Shown: positions 16,938 to 24,703 of the stretch, one piece after another
Position numbering within the stretch: the first letter of the stretch is position 1
Layout of the letters: every line of letters begins with the position of its first letter
NCBI GenBank assembly: GCA_016716265.1
Contig: JADJWQ010000001.1
Span: 1,488,001-1,552,000 of the forward strand
DNA: 64,000 nucleotides
Reading direction: 5' to 3'
Source: Planctomycetota bacterium
GTDB taxonomy: Bacteria > Planctomycetota > UBA1135 > UBA2386
Made by a program: the position numbers and the translations under genes
The notes under the pieces: generated by a model
The model's input: only the letters and a program-made list of their open reading frames with translations
What the model was told of the DNA's origin: nothing
Database searches by the model: none

Positions 16938-18928
16938 CGCGGTGGCTCCTCGCGGCGCACCGCCTCGCGCGCCGCGCTCAGGATCTCGAAGTCGTCGAGC
17001 GGATCGAGCGCGCGGAAGTCGAAGCTGCCGCTCTGCCGGTCGCCGAGCAGCTCGCCCGCGCCGCGCAGCCGGAGGTCGGCCTCGGCCAGCTCGAAGCCGT
17101 CGCGCGACGCGCACACGGCGGCGACCCGCGCGGTGCGCTCGCCGGCCAGGATGCACAGCCCGCGCGCCGCGCCGCGCCCGACCCGACCGCGCAGCTGGTG
17201 GAGCGTGGCGAGTCCGAAGCTCTCGGCCCCGGCGACGACCATCAGCGTCGCGTCCGGCACGTCGACGCCGACCTCGAGCACGGTCGTGCCGACGACGACG
17301 TCGACCTCACCGTCGCGCAGCGCTGCGAGCCGCGCGCTCCGCTCGGCGGGGTCGAGCTGCCCGTGCACGAGCGTCGCCCGATGGTCGCTCGACAGCTCCG
17401 CGTGCATGCGCACGGCACCGCCGAGCTCGCCGTCGGCGCCGATGCGCGGGCACACGACGAACACCTTGCCGCCGCGCCGGACCGCGGCCGCGATCAGTTC
17501 GCGCACGCGACGCCACCGCTCACGCGCGGCGAACACCGCCCGCGGCGGCGGTCGCCCCGACGGCCGCTCGCGCAGGACGACGGCGTCGAGATCGCCGAAC
17601 AGCGACCACGCCAGCGTGCGCGGGATCGGAGTCGCGGTCGTGACGAGCACGTGGCAGTGCGGCCCCTTGGCGAACAGCCGCATGCGCTGAGCGACACCGA
17701 AGCGGTGCTGCTCGTCGACGATCGCGAGGCCGAGCGCCGCGAACTGCGTCCGCTCTGACAACAGTGCGTGCGTGCCGACGACGAACGGGACGCGCCCGTC
17801 CGCCACCTCGGCTTCGAGCGAGCGACGGGTGGCAGGCGACACGTCGCCGGTCAGCAGCTCGACGCGCACGCCGGTCGGCGCCAGCCATTGGCGCAGCGTC
17901 GCGAGGTGCTGCTCGGCGAGCAGCGCGGTCGGCGCGAGGAACGCGACCTGCATGCCGGCGCCGATCACCGCGAGCGCGGCGTCGAGCGCGACCGCCGTCT
18001 TGCCGGTGCCGACGTCGCCCTGCAGCAGCACGCCCATCGGTCCCCGATCGCCGGCGAGCAGCGCGCGGATCGTGTCGACCGCCCGCCGCTGATCGGAGGT
18101 CCACGCGAACGGCAGCGCCCGCGCGACCAGCTCCTCGTGCGCACGACCGAGCACCACGCGCGGCGCGGGCATCGCCGCCCGCCGCCGGCGCAGGGACTCG
18201 ACGCGCCGGAACACGTCGACCGCCTCGAGCATCGCGAAGCGCCGCCGCGCCACCTCGTGCTCGTCGGCATCGCGCGGCCGGTGCATCGCGCGCAGCGCGG
18301 CGAGCGGCTCGGCGAACGGCAGCTCGAGCCCGGGTGGCAGCGACTCGGCGGGCACGCTCGCCCGATCGAGGCCGGTGAGCGCCTGCCACAGCAGCGCGCG
18401 CAACCGCTCGTCGCTGACGCCGTCGACGGGCGGATAGGCAACGACGCACGAACCCTCCGCGGTCAGCCGCGCCGACAGCACGCGAGCGCCGCTCAGCACC
18501 CATTGCCGGCCGCGCCGGTCGAGACGCCCCTCGAGCTGCCGCCGCGAGCCGGGCGGCCACGCGTCCTTGAGCCACGGCTGATTGAAGAACGGCGCCCGGA
18601 ACGCGGTGCCGTCGTCGGTGCGCAGCTCGACCTCGACGAGGCTACGCCGCCCCGGCAGCCAGCGCCGGTGGCTGCGCTCCACCGCGCCACGCAACCTGAC
18701 GAGCCGACCGAGCGCCGCCTCGGCGGGCGCGTCGAGGTCCGCGATCTCACGGTGGCGACGCGGGAAGAAGCGGAGCAGATCGCCGACGCGATCCCCGCCG
18801 AGCGCCGCGGCGAGCCGGCCGGCGAGCTTCGGTCCGATGCCGTGCAACGCGGTCAGCGGATCGCTCCAGGCGATGGCCGCGGTGGGCGCACCGACCGTCG
18901 CTCCGTCCGTGTCGTCCGCGCGCCGCAT
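16934..18928 (-). CDS. recG: ATP-dependent DNA helicase RecG
   Basis: RecG remodels stalled replication forks and branch-migrates Holliday junctions. From the ATG at 18928 it is 664 residues; a GTG at 18997 would add 23 residues without family sequence. The N-terminal wedge/OB region (about 20-230) includes 'LHGIGPKLAGRL' and 'FFPRRH'. Helicase motifs follow in order: Walker A 'GDVGTGKT' near residue 303, 'DEQHRFG' near 402 (a DExH box with Gln), 'TATPIPRTL', 'VVGTTVLEVGVDVP', and 'QLRGRVGRG' near 574. Length and motif order are normal for the family. It is the first gene of a minus-strand run with nnrE and probably the beta-lactamase-like gene. Confidence 0.95.
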   Translation of the reverse strand: MRRADDTDGATVGAPTAAIAWSDPLTALHGIGPKLAGRLAAALGGDRVGDLLRFFPRRHREIADLDAPAEAALGRLVRLRGAVERSHRRWLPGRRSLVEVELRTDDGTAFRAPFFNQPWLKDAWPPGSRRQLEGRLDRRGRQWVLSGARVLSARLTAEGSCVVAYPPVDGVSDERLRALLWQALTGLDRASVPAESLPPGLELPFAEPLAALRAMHRPRDADEHEVARRRFAMLEAVDVFRRVESLRRRRAAMPAPRVVLGRAHEELVARALPFAWTSDQRRAVDTIRALLAGDRGPMGVLLQGDVGTGKTAVALDAALAVIGAGMQVAFLAPTALLAEQHLATLRQWLAPTGVRVELLTGDVSPATRRSLEAEVADGRVPFVVGTHALLSERTQFAALGLAIVDEQHRFGVAQRMRLFAKGPHCHVLVTTATPIPRTLAWSLFGDLDAVVLRERPSGRPPPRAVFAARERWRRVRELIAAAVRRGGKVFVVCPRIGADGELGGAVRMHAELSSDHRATLVHGQLDPAERSARLAALRDGEVDVVVGTTVLEVGVDVPDATLMVVAGAESFGLATLHQLRGRVGRGAARGLCILAGERTARVAAVCASRDGFELAEADLRLRGAGELLGDRQSGSFDFRALDPLDDFEILSAAREAVRREEPPR

Positions 18929-19070
18929 CGGGTCCCGATGTTCGCCCGACCGAAGTCTCCCTGCAAGCGATGCGGATCGGGCTTGGCCGCAGGCCACCCG
19001 CCGATACGGTGACCGGTTCCACCTCGGCCGGCCCCGCGGGGGATCAGACCGCCGTGTCCCGGAGCAGCCC

Positions 19071-20222
19071 TTGAAGTCCCTCTCGGAATCCGACCTCTCC
19101 TACCTGCGGCGCTACGGCTTCGACGCCGAGCTGTTCGAGTCGTGGCGCGACCGCGTGGCGAGGGGCGAGCTCAGCCTGGAGCACAACCAGATCACCGCGA
19201 AGCTCTGCGCACCGGCGTCGGATCAGATCCTCGACCTGCCCGGCGACGAGACCGAGCGCGCACGGCTCCGTGCGCTCGGCGAGGAGGAGATCCGCGCCGG
19301 CCGCTTCGGGGTCGTGATCCTGAACGGCGGCATGGCGACGCGTTTCGGCGGCGAGGTCAAGGGCGTCGTCGACGTGTTCGCGCACGGGGCCGGCGACGAC
19401 GAGCCGCGGCGATCCCACTCCTTCCTCGAGCTGAAGATCCGCGACACCGCGCGCGTCGCGACGGCCGCCGGCGGCCGCATCCCGATCTTCCTGATGAACA
19501 GCTTCGCGACCGACGAGCGCACGAAGCAGCACCTCGCGGAGCACGACTGGTTCGGCTACGGCGAGGACCACATCCGCTGCTTCACGCAGTTCGTGTCCGT
19601 GCGGATGACCGAGGACGGCGACATCTTCGAGACCGACGAGGGCGGGATCTCGCTGCACGGGCCCGGCCACGGCGACTTCGCGCCGGCGTTCCGACAAAGC
19701 GGTGCGCTCGGCGCGTTCCTCGCCGACGGCGGCGAGACCGTGTTCGTCGCGAACGTCGACAACCTCGGGGCGCGCGTCGATCCGCTGCTGATCGGCTTCC
19801 ACGTCGACGGCCGCTCGCAGGCGACGGTCGAGGTCGCGCCGAAGTGGCCCGGCGATGTCGGCGGATCTCCGTACCTCTACGAGGGCAAGCTGCAGCTCGT
19901 CGAGCAGATCCGCTACCCGCCGGACTTCGATCCGGGGATCGTCGACGTGTTCAATACCAACACGTTCCACTTCGACGCCGCGTCGCTCGATCGCGACTTC
20001 GACCTCGGCTACTACTTCGTCGAGAAGAAGGTCGACGGCCGCAAGGCGATCCAGATCGAGCGCCTGATCGGCGAGATGACACGCTTCTTGAAGGCCCGCT
20101 TCGTGCGCGTGAAGCGCACCGGCGTCGACTCGCGCTTCTTCCCGATCAAGACGCGCGAGGACCTGACGACCGGCCGTGAGGAGATCGAGCTGTTGTACCG
20201 CGACCTGCTCGACGGCTCGTGA
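19071..20222 (+). CDS. UTP--glucose-1-phosphate uridylyltransferase-like (UDPGP family)
   Basis: A 383-residue protein. The only plausible start is the TTG at 19071 ('LKSLSESDLSYLRRYGF'); the open frame continues upstream to 18582 but there overlaps recG in antisense. Residues 82-97 carry the nucleotide-binding 'VILNGGMATRFGGEVKG', followed by 'PIFLMNSFATDERT' and 'VFVANVDNLGARVDP', the order found in eukaryotic-type UDP-sugar pyrophosphorylases rather than bacterial GalU. It should make UDP-glucose or a related UDP-sugar from UTP and sugar 1-phosphate. The longer eukaryotic C-terminal beta-helix is shortened. It is divergent from recG. Confidence 0.85.
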   Translation: MKSLSESDLSYLRRYGFDAELFESWRDRVARGELSLEHNQITAKLCAPASDQILDLPGDETERARLRALGEEEIRAGRFGVVILNGGMATRFGGEVKGVVDVFAHGAGDDEPRRSHSFLELKIRDTARVATAAGGRIPIFLMNSFATDERTKQHLAEHDWFGYGEDHIRCFTQFVSVRMTEDGDIFETDEGGISLHGPGHGDFAPAFRQSGALGAFLADGGETVFVANVDNLGARVDPLLIGFHVDGRSQATVEVAPKWPGDVGGSPYLYEGKLQLVEQIRYPPDFDPGIVDVFNTNTFHFDAASLDRDFDLGYYFVEKKVDGRKAIQIERLIGEMTRFLKARFVRVKRTGVDSRFFPIKTREDLTTGREEIELLYRDLLDGS

Positions 20223-20234
20223 CGTCACCCGGCA

Positions 20235-20250
20235 GGCGCGACCCCGCGCC
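20235..20250. terminator. GC hairpin between convergent genes
   Basis: A perfect 6-bp stem (GGCGCG/CGCGCC) with a 4-nt loop ACCC, located 13 bp after the UDPGP stop and before the convergent egtD stop. There is no U-tract on either strand, as is common in GC-rich genomes. It could end transcription from both sides. Confidence 0.4.
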
Positions 20251-20271
20251 AGCTCGTCAGCGGCCGACACG

Positions 20272-21231
20272 TCACCCGGCAGACAGCAGCTGCACGCTGA
20301 ACCAGCGGCGCTCGTCGGTCCAGACCCGCTCGACGCGGAGCCGTGCGCGCCGCGCGAGGCGGGCGAAGTCCTCCAGCGACGGCTTGTGCGAGTACTCGAC
20401 GGTGATCGGCTCGCCGACCTCGAAGTCGTAACGCTCGTCCGCGACGCACACGCGCTGCGCGCGACGGCTGACGAGCTGCAGCACGACGCGGCTCGGCGTG
20501 CGCTCGTAGCTCGCGCGGTACGCGAAAGCCCGCTCGTCGAAGTCACCGCCGAGCTCGCGGTTGATCCGCGACAGCAGGTTGCGGATGAACGCCGCCGTCA
20601 CGCCGCGCGGGTCGTCGTACGCCGGCAACAGCACGTCGAGCGGCTTGGCCAGATCGACGCCGACGAGCAGCGCGCCCCCATCACCCGCCCAGTCCGCCAT
20701 GCGCCGCAGGAACGCGACGGCGTCGTCGGGCTCGAAGTTGCCGATCGTCGAGCCCGGGTAGTAGACGACCGTCCGCGCCACCGCGCGGTCCGCCGCGGGC
20801 AGCTCGAAGCCGCTGGTGAAGTCGGCGCAGATCGGGCGCACGCGGAGCGCCGGGAGCTCGATCGCGAGGATCCGCGCCTCGCTCTCCAATTGCTCGCGCG
20901 AGATGTCGATCGGCACGAACTCCCGCGGCTCACGCAGGTGCTCGAGCAGCGTGCGCACCTTGGTCAGGCTGCCGCTGCCCGGCTCGACGAGCCGCACGCG
21001 TGGACCGAGCGCGTGCGCCATCTCCCGCGCGTGGCGCTCCATGATCCGGAGCTCGGTCCGCGTCGGGTAGTACTCGTCGAGCGTCGTGATCGCCTCGAAC
21101 AGGAGCGCGCCGGTCTCGTCGTAGAGGTACTGACACGGCAGGCTCTTGGGCTCGGCCGAGAGGCCACGGCGCACGTCGTCGAGGAACGTGCCTGTCGACG
21201 GCGCGAGATCGTGAAGCTGCGGCTCGGGCAT
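20272..21231 (-). CDS. egtD: L-histidine N(alpha)-methyltransferase (ergothioneine biosynthesis)
   Basis: A 319-residue protein, full length for EgtD, which trimethylates histidine to hercynine using S-adenosylmethionine, the first step to ergothioneine. Diagnostic motifs are 'LPCQYLYDETGALLFEAIT' with 'EYYPTRTE' (residues 31-60), and the SAM-binding 'LVEPGSGSLTK' (81-91; usually ELGSGS). These are followed by 'PIDIS', 'YYPGSTIGNF' and the C-terminal 'FDERAFAHxxxxN'-like region ('FDERAFAYRASY'). No egtB-like sulfoxide synthase is visible in the window. It is the last gene of a minus-strand run after the phzF-like gene and moaA (68 bp gap). Whether ergothioneine is the final product depends on genes elsewhere. 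Confidence 0.9.
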   Translation of the reverse strand: MPEPQLHDLAPSTGTFLDDVRRGLSAEPKSLPCQYLYDETGALLFEAITTLDEYYPTRTELRIMERHAREMAHALGPRVRLVEPGSGSLTKVRTLLEHLREPREFVPIDISREQLESEARILAIELPALRVRPICADFTSGFELPAADRAVARTVVYYPGSTIGNFEPDDAVAFLRRMADWAGDGGALLVGVDLAKPLDVLLPAYDDPRGVTAAFIRNLLSRINRELGGDFDERAFAYRASYERTPSRVVLQLVSRRAQRVCVADERYDFEVGEPITVEYSHKPSLEDFARLARRARLRVERVWTDERRWFSVQLLSAG

Positions 21232-21299
21232 CGTGGCACCCTAACACGATTCCGCCGCGCGCTGGTTCCCCGCGCGACATCCGGCCGGCGCCCGGCGGC

Positions 21300-22343
21300 T
21301 CATCCGCCGCGCTTGTGCATCTCGAGGTGCGGGTCGTCCGCGAGTTCGTCGCGCGCCGCGAGAGGCCCGCGCGCCTCGCGCAGCGCGTGCCGCTCTTCGG
21401 CACCGCGGTCGGTGCGCTCGCGCCACCGTCGCGCGACCAGAGCGTCGAGCTCGGCGTCGGTGGCGCCGCAGCGGACCGCGCTGCGCAGGTCGACGCCGGA
21501 CTTCGCGTACAGACACGTGTACCACATGCCGTCCGCGGTCAGCCGCGCGCGGTCGCAGGTGCGGCAGAACGGCTCGGTCGTCGACGAGATGACTCCGAAC
21601 ACCGTGCCGTCCGGCAGCCGGAAACGGTCCGCGGGCGCCCAGTCGCGCTCGGCGCAGGGCACCGGCGCTCCGAACCGCTCGGCGAGCCGCGCGAGGATCT
21701 CGCGGCGCGACACGACCGTCGCGCCCGACCACGCCGTCGCGCCGCCGACGTCCATGTATTCGATGAATCTCAGCTCGACACCCCGCGCGCGCGCGAAGCG
21801 CAGCAGGTCCACCAGCTCGTCGTCGTTGCGGTCGCGCATCACGACCGCGTTGAGCTTCACCGCTCCGGGCCACAGCTCCACAGCGCGATCGATGCCCGCG
21901 AGCGTCGCGGCGAGCTGGTCGCGCCCGGTGAGCGCCACGAAGCGATCGGCGCGCAGCGTGTCGAGGCTGACGGTCACGCGACGCACCCCGGCATCCCGCA
22001 AGGCCGCGCCGAACCGCGGCAGCAGGACCCCGTTGGTCGTCAGCGCGATGTCGCGCACGCCGTGGATGCGCGCGAGCAGCACGATCAGCTCGGGCAGGTC
22101 CTGGCGCAGCAGCGGCTCGCCGCCGGTGATCCGCAGCTTGTCCACCCCGAGCCGGACGAAGCAGCTCGCGATCCGCGCGGTCTCGTCGAAGGTCAGGATG
22201 TCGGAGCGCGGAAGCCAGGTGTAGTGCTCCTCCGGCATGCAATAGCTGCAGCGGAGGTTGCAACGGTCGGTGACCGAGATGCGGAAGCTGCGGAGCGGAC
22301 GCGCGAGGCGGTCGCTCGGCCGAGCTGACGGCGGGTCGGTCAT
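21300..22343 (-). CDS. moaA: GTP 3',8-cyclase MoaA (molybdenum cofactor biosynthesis)
   Basis: A 347-residue radical-SAM enzyme that converts GTP to 3',8-cyclo-GTP, the first step of molybdopterin synthesis. The N-terminal radical-SAM cluster is C28-NLR-C32-SY-C35. 'ITGGEPLLR' and 'ALTTNGVLL' follow. The C-terminal second [4Fe-4S] site is 'FCRTCDRARLTADGMWYTC' (CxxC-13-C). The protein ends in 'RGG': the C-terminal Gly-Gly is conserved and needed for activity in MoaA. The ATG at 22343 gives the normal length; the longer frame upstream is shadow. No other moa/moe genes are in the window. It sits between the phzF-like gene (55 bp) and egtD (68 bp). Confidence 0.95.
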   Translation of the reverse strand: MTDPPSARPSDRLARPLRSFRISVTDRCNLRCSYCMPEEHYTWLPRSDILTFDETARIASCFVRLGVDKLRITGGEPLLRQDLPELIVLLARIHGVRDIALTTNGVLLPRFGAALRDAGVRRVTVSLDTLRADRFVALTGRDQLAATLAGIDRAVELWPGAVKLNAVVMRDRNDDELVDLLRFARARGVELRFIEYMDVGGATAWSGATVVSRREILARLAERFGAPVPCAERDWAPADRFRLPDGTVFGVISSTTEPFCRTCDRARLTADGMWYTCLYAKSGVDLRSAVRCGATDAELDALVARRWRERTDRGAEERHALREARGPLAARDELADDPHLEMHKRGG

Positions 22344-22398
22344 CGTATGGCGCAGTCTCCCCGGCGCGGGCGGCGGAAGGAAGAGGTCTCGCGCGGGG

Positions 22399-23313
22399 TC
22401 AAACCGGCTCGACCAGCTCGCCACCGCCGACGAGCACGGCCCGCCCCCCGACGCGCACGGACGGCTCGGGTCCGGCCGCGACGTGCACGTCGATGCGGGA
22501 CGGCCGACCGACCTCCGCGCCCTGCGCGACCACCACGCGGCACTCGGCAGCGCCCTTCGCGAACCGCGGCTCCGCCAGGTGCGCACCGAGGCAGCCCGCC
22601 GCGGAGCCGGTCGCGGGATCCTCGCCCGGCGTGACCGTGCCGAACCACACGTGCCGCGTGTGGACCTGCAGCGGCTCGCCGGCGGCACCCTCCCGCCAGG
22701 CGAAGGCGTGGATCAGGTCGGTGCCGGCGCGCGTGGCGAGCTCCCGGCACGCTTCGGGACGCGGACGCAATGCGCGCACGGCCGAGGAGTCGACCAGCGG
22801 CAGCAGCAGCCACGGAATGCCGGTGTCGACGACCCGCGCGCGAGCCCCGCCCCGAGCGAGCCCGGCCTCGTCGAGCCCGAGCGCCGCGGCGATCAGCCCG
22901 CGGTCGTCGATCGACGCACCGAAGCGCGGGCTGCGCTGCGTCATCGTGACGCGGCGGGCGCCGTCCGGCTCGCGCTCGACCGCCACCGGGAGCACGCCGA
23001 CGCCGAGCTCACAGCGGACGACCCCGCCGGAGTCGGCGACCGCCAGCCGGCCGGTCTCCGCGAGCGCGAACACGGTGCCGACGGTCGGGTGGCCCGCGAG
23101 TGGCACCTCGCGATCGACCGTGAAGATCCGCAGCCTCACGTCCGCGCCCGGCGCTGCGGGAGGCAGGCAGAACACGGTCTCCGACAGGTTCATCTCGCGG
23201 GCGATCGTCTGCATCGCCGCGGTCGACAGCCCGGCTGCCTCTGGGAACACGGCGAGCGGATTGCCGCCGAACGGTCGATCCGTGAACACGTCGAGCCGCA
23301 GATAGGTGCGCAT
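22399..23313 (-). CDS. PhzF-family isomerase/epimerase
   Basis: A 304-residue protein from the ATG at 23313. PhzF-like proteins have a diaminopimelate-epimerase fold and isomerise small metabolites with a single catalytic Glu. Visible are 'DVFTDRPFGGNPLAVF' (8-23), 'MNLSETVF' with the catalytic E45 at the exact family position, 'PLAGHPTVG' and 'GEDPATGSAAGCLGA'. The true substrate of most PhzF-like proteins is unknown; a phenazine role is not implied since no phz genes are nearby. First gene of the run phzF-like/moaA/egtD, and divergent (97 bp) from the FAD oxidoreductase. Confidence 0.9.
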   Translation of the reverse strand: MRTYLRLDVFTDRPFGGNPLAVFPEAAGLSTAAMQTIAREMNLSETVFCLPPAAPGADVRLRIFTVDREVPLAGHPTVGTVFALAETGRLAVADSGGVVRCELGVGVLPVAVEREPDGARRVTMTQRSPRFGASIDDRGLIAAALGLDEAGLARGGARARVVDTGIPWLLLPLVDSSAVRALRPRPEACRELATRAGTDLIHAFAWREGAAGEPLQVHTRHVWFGTVTPGEDPATGSAAGCLGAHLAEPRFAKGAAECRVVVAQGAEVGRPSRIDVHVAAGPEPSVRVGGRAVLVGGGELVEPV

Positions 23314-23410
23314 CGCCACGCCGGTCCGGTGTAGCGGCTCGGCGACGGCACCGGAAGTCCGGAGCCGCGCGCGGTGGCCCAAGCCGCGCAGCCTCCCTAC
23401 AGTCGCGCGC

Positions 23411-24511
23411 TTGGAACGCGCGGAAGTCGTCGTGGTCGGAGCCGGTATCGCCGGCACGAGCGTCGCGTGGCACCTCGCCGGTGCGCGCGACGTGCTGATC
23501 CTCGAGCAGGGCGAGCAGCCGCTGAGCGAGGCGTCGGCGCAGAACGCCGGCATGCTGCGCCGCTTCGTGCTGCGCGCCGACGAGCGCCGCCTCGCCTGCC
23601 GCACCCACGAGCTCGTGACGGCAACGCTGGGGCCCGAGTGGGACGGCGCGGAGCCGTTCCGGCGCACCGGCGCGGTGATCGCGCTCGAGCGGCCCGACTC
23701 CCGCCATGCCGCGACCGCCGAGGCCCTGCGCGAGGCGGGCGTGCGCGTCGAGGAGCCGTCGCTCGGCACGCTCGGCGAGCTCGCTCCGGCGCTGCGCGGC
23801 GCGCCGATCGCCAGCGCCTACTGGCTGCCCGACGAGGGGCTGCTCGACGCCTGGCTGCTCGGCTCGGGGTTCCTGCGGGGTGCGCTCGACCGCGGCGCGC
23901 GGCTGCGCACGGGGACCCGCGCCACCGGCCTGTGGGTGGAGCACGGCGGCTGCCCCCGGCTGCGCGGCGTGCACACGTCGGCCGGAGACGTCGCCGCGGA
24001 GGTCGTCGTCGTAGCCACCGGCGCCTGGTCGCAACCGCTCGCGGCGACCGCCGGGCTCGCTCGCCCGCTGCTGCCGAAGGCGCGCCACCTGTTCCGTTCG
24101 GCGCCGCACGCGCTGTCGCGGCCGGATCACCCGTGGTGCTGGATCGACGACGCCGGGCTCTACGTCCGGCCGGAGGCCGGTGGCTTCCTGGTGTCGCCCT
24201 GCGACGAGACCGATCACCAGCCGGCGGCCGGCCCCGGCTCGGCCGGCGCCTTCGATCCGCTCGCCCGGGCGATCGCGCTCGACAAGCTCGAGCGTTCGAT
24301 GCCGGCGCTCCGCGACCTGCGGCTCACGGACGGCTGGACCGGCCTGCGCACCTTCACCCCCACGCGTGAGTTCCTGCTCGGTCCGGACCCGGACCTCGAC
24401 GGGCTCTACTGGGTCGCTGGCCTCGGTGGTGCCGGGGTCAGCTGCGCGTTCGCGATCGGCGAGCGCGCCCGTGACACACTGGCACCCGGCACTCCTGCGC
24501 GCACCTCCTGA
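23411..24511 (+). CDS. FAD-dependent amine/amino-acid oxidoreductase (DAO family)
   Basis: A 366-residue flavoprotein. The frame upstream of 23411 has no likely start, and the Rossmann motif begins almost at once, so the TTG at 23411 is chosen ('LERAEVVVVGAGIAGTSVAW', with GxGxxG at residues 10-15). Other DAO-family marks are 'SEASAQNAGMLRRF' after the second strand, 'VVVATGAWSQPL', and the C-terminal FAD-binding 'GLYWVAGLGGAGVSCAFAIG'. It likely oxidises a secondary or primary amine, D-amino acid or glycine; the substrate is not resolved. It is divergent from the phzF-like gene with which it may share a regulatory region. Confidence 0.85.
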   Translation: MERAEVVVVGAGIAGTSVAWHLAGARDVLILEQGEQPLSEASAQNAGMLRRFVLRADERRLACRTHELVTATLGPEWDGAEPFRRTGAVIALERPDSRHAATAEALREAGVRVEEPSLGTLGELAPALRGAPIASAYWLPDEGLLDAWLLGSGFLRGALDRGARLRTGTRATGLWVEHGGCPRLRGVHTSAGDVAAEVVVVATGAWSQPLAATAGLARPLLPKARHLFRSAPHALSRPDHPWCWIDDAGLYVRPEAGGFLVSPCDETDHQPAAGPGSAGAFDPLARAIALDKLERSMPALRDLRLTDGWTGLRTFTPTREFLLGPDPDLDGLYWVAGLGGAGVSCAFAIGERARDTLAPGTPARTS

Positions 24512-24703
24512 GCTGGCGACCAGCTACGGGAAGTTCCGTTGTGAGAACGCGACGAACGGTCGACGGCAAAGGCCGACCGTCCGCAATGACGCGTGCGTCG
24601 CAGCGCATCGGACGCCCGATTGCCGGGGTACCCTCGCCGTGCTCCCTATCCGGGCGCATCATGTCCTGTCCTGCTCGCCGCCTCTCCGGTTCTCTCACCC
24701 GCC

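Noticed and set aside
20222..20282. 14-bp direct repeat ACGTCACCCGGCAG (20222 and 20269) between convergent genes
   Set aside because: Short, GC-rich and one copy includes the egtD coding end; no attachment-site or mobile-element context.
22399..23313. Phenazine biosynthesis role for the PhzF-like gene
   Set aside because: No other phenazine genes; PhzF-like proteins are widespread with unrelated or unknown substrates.
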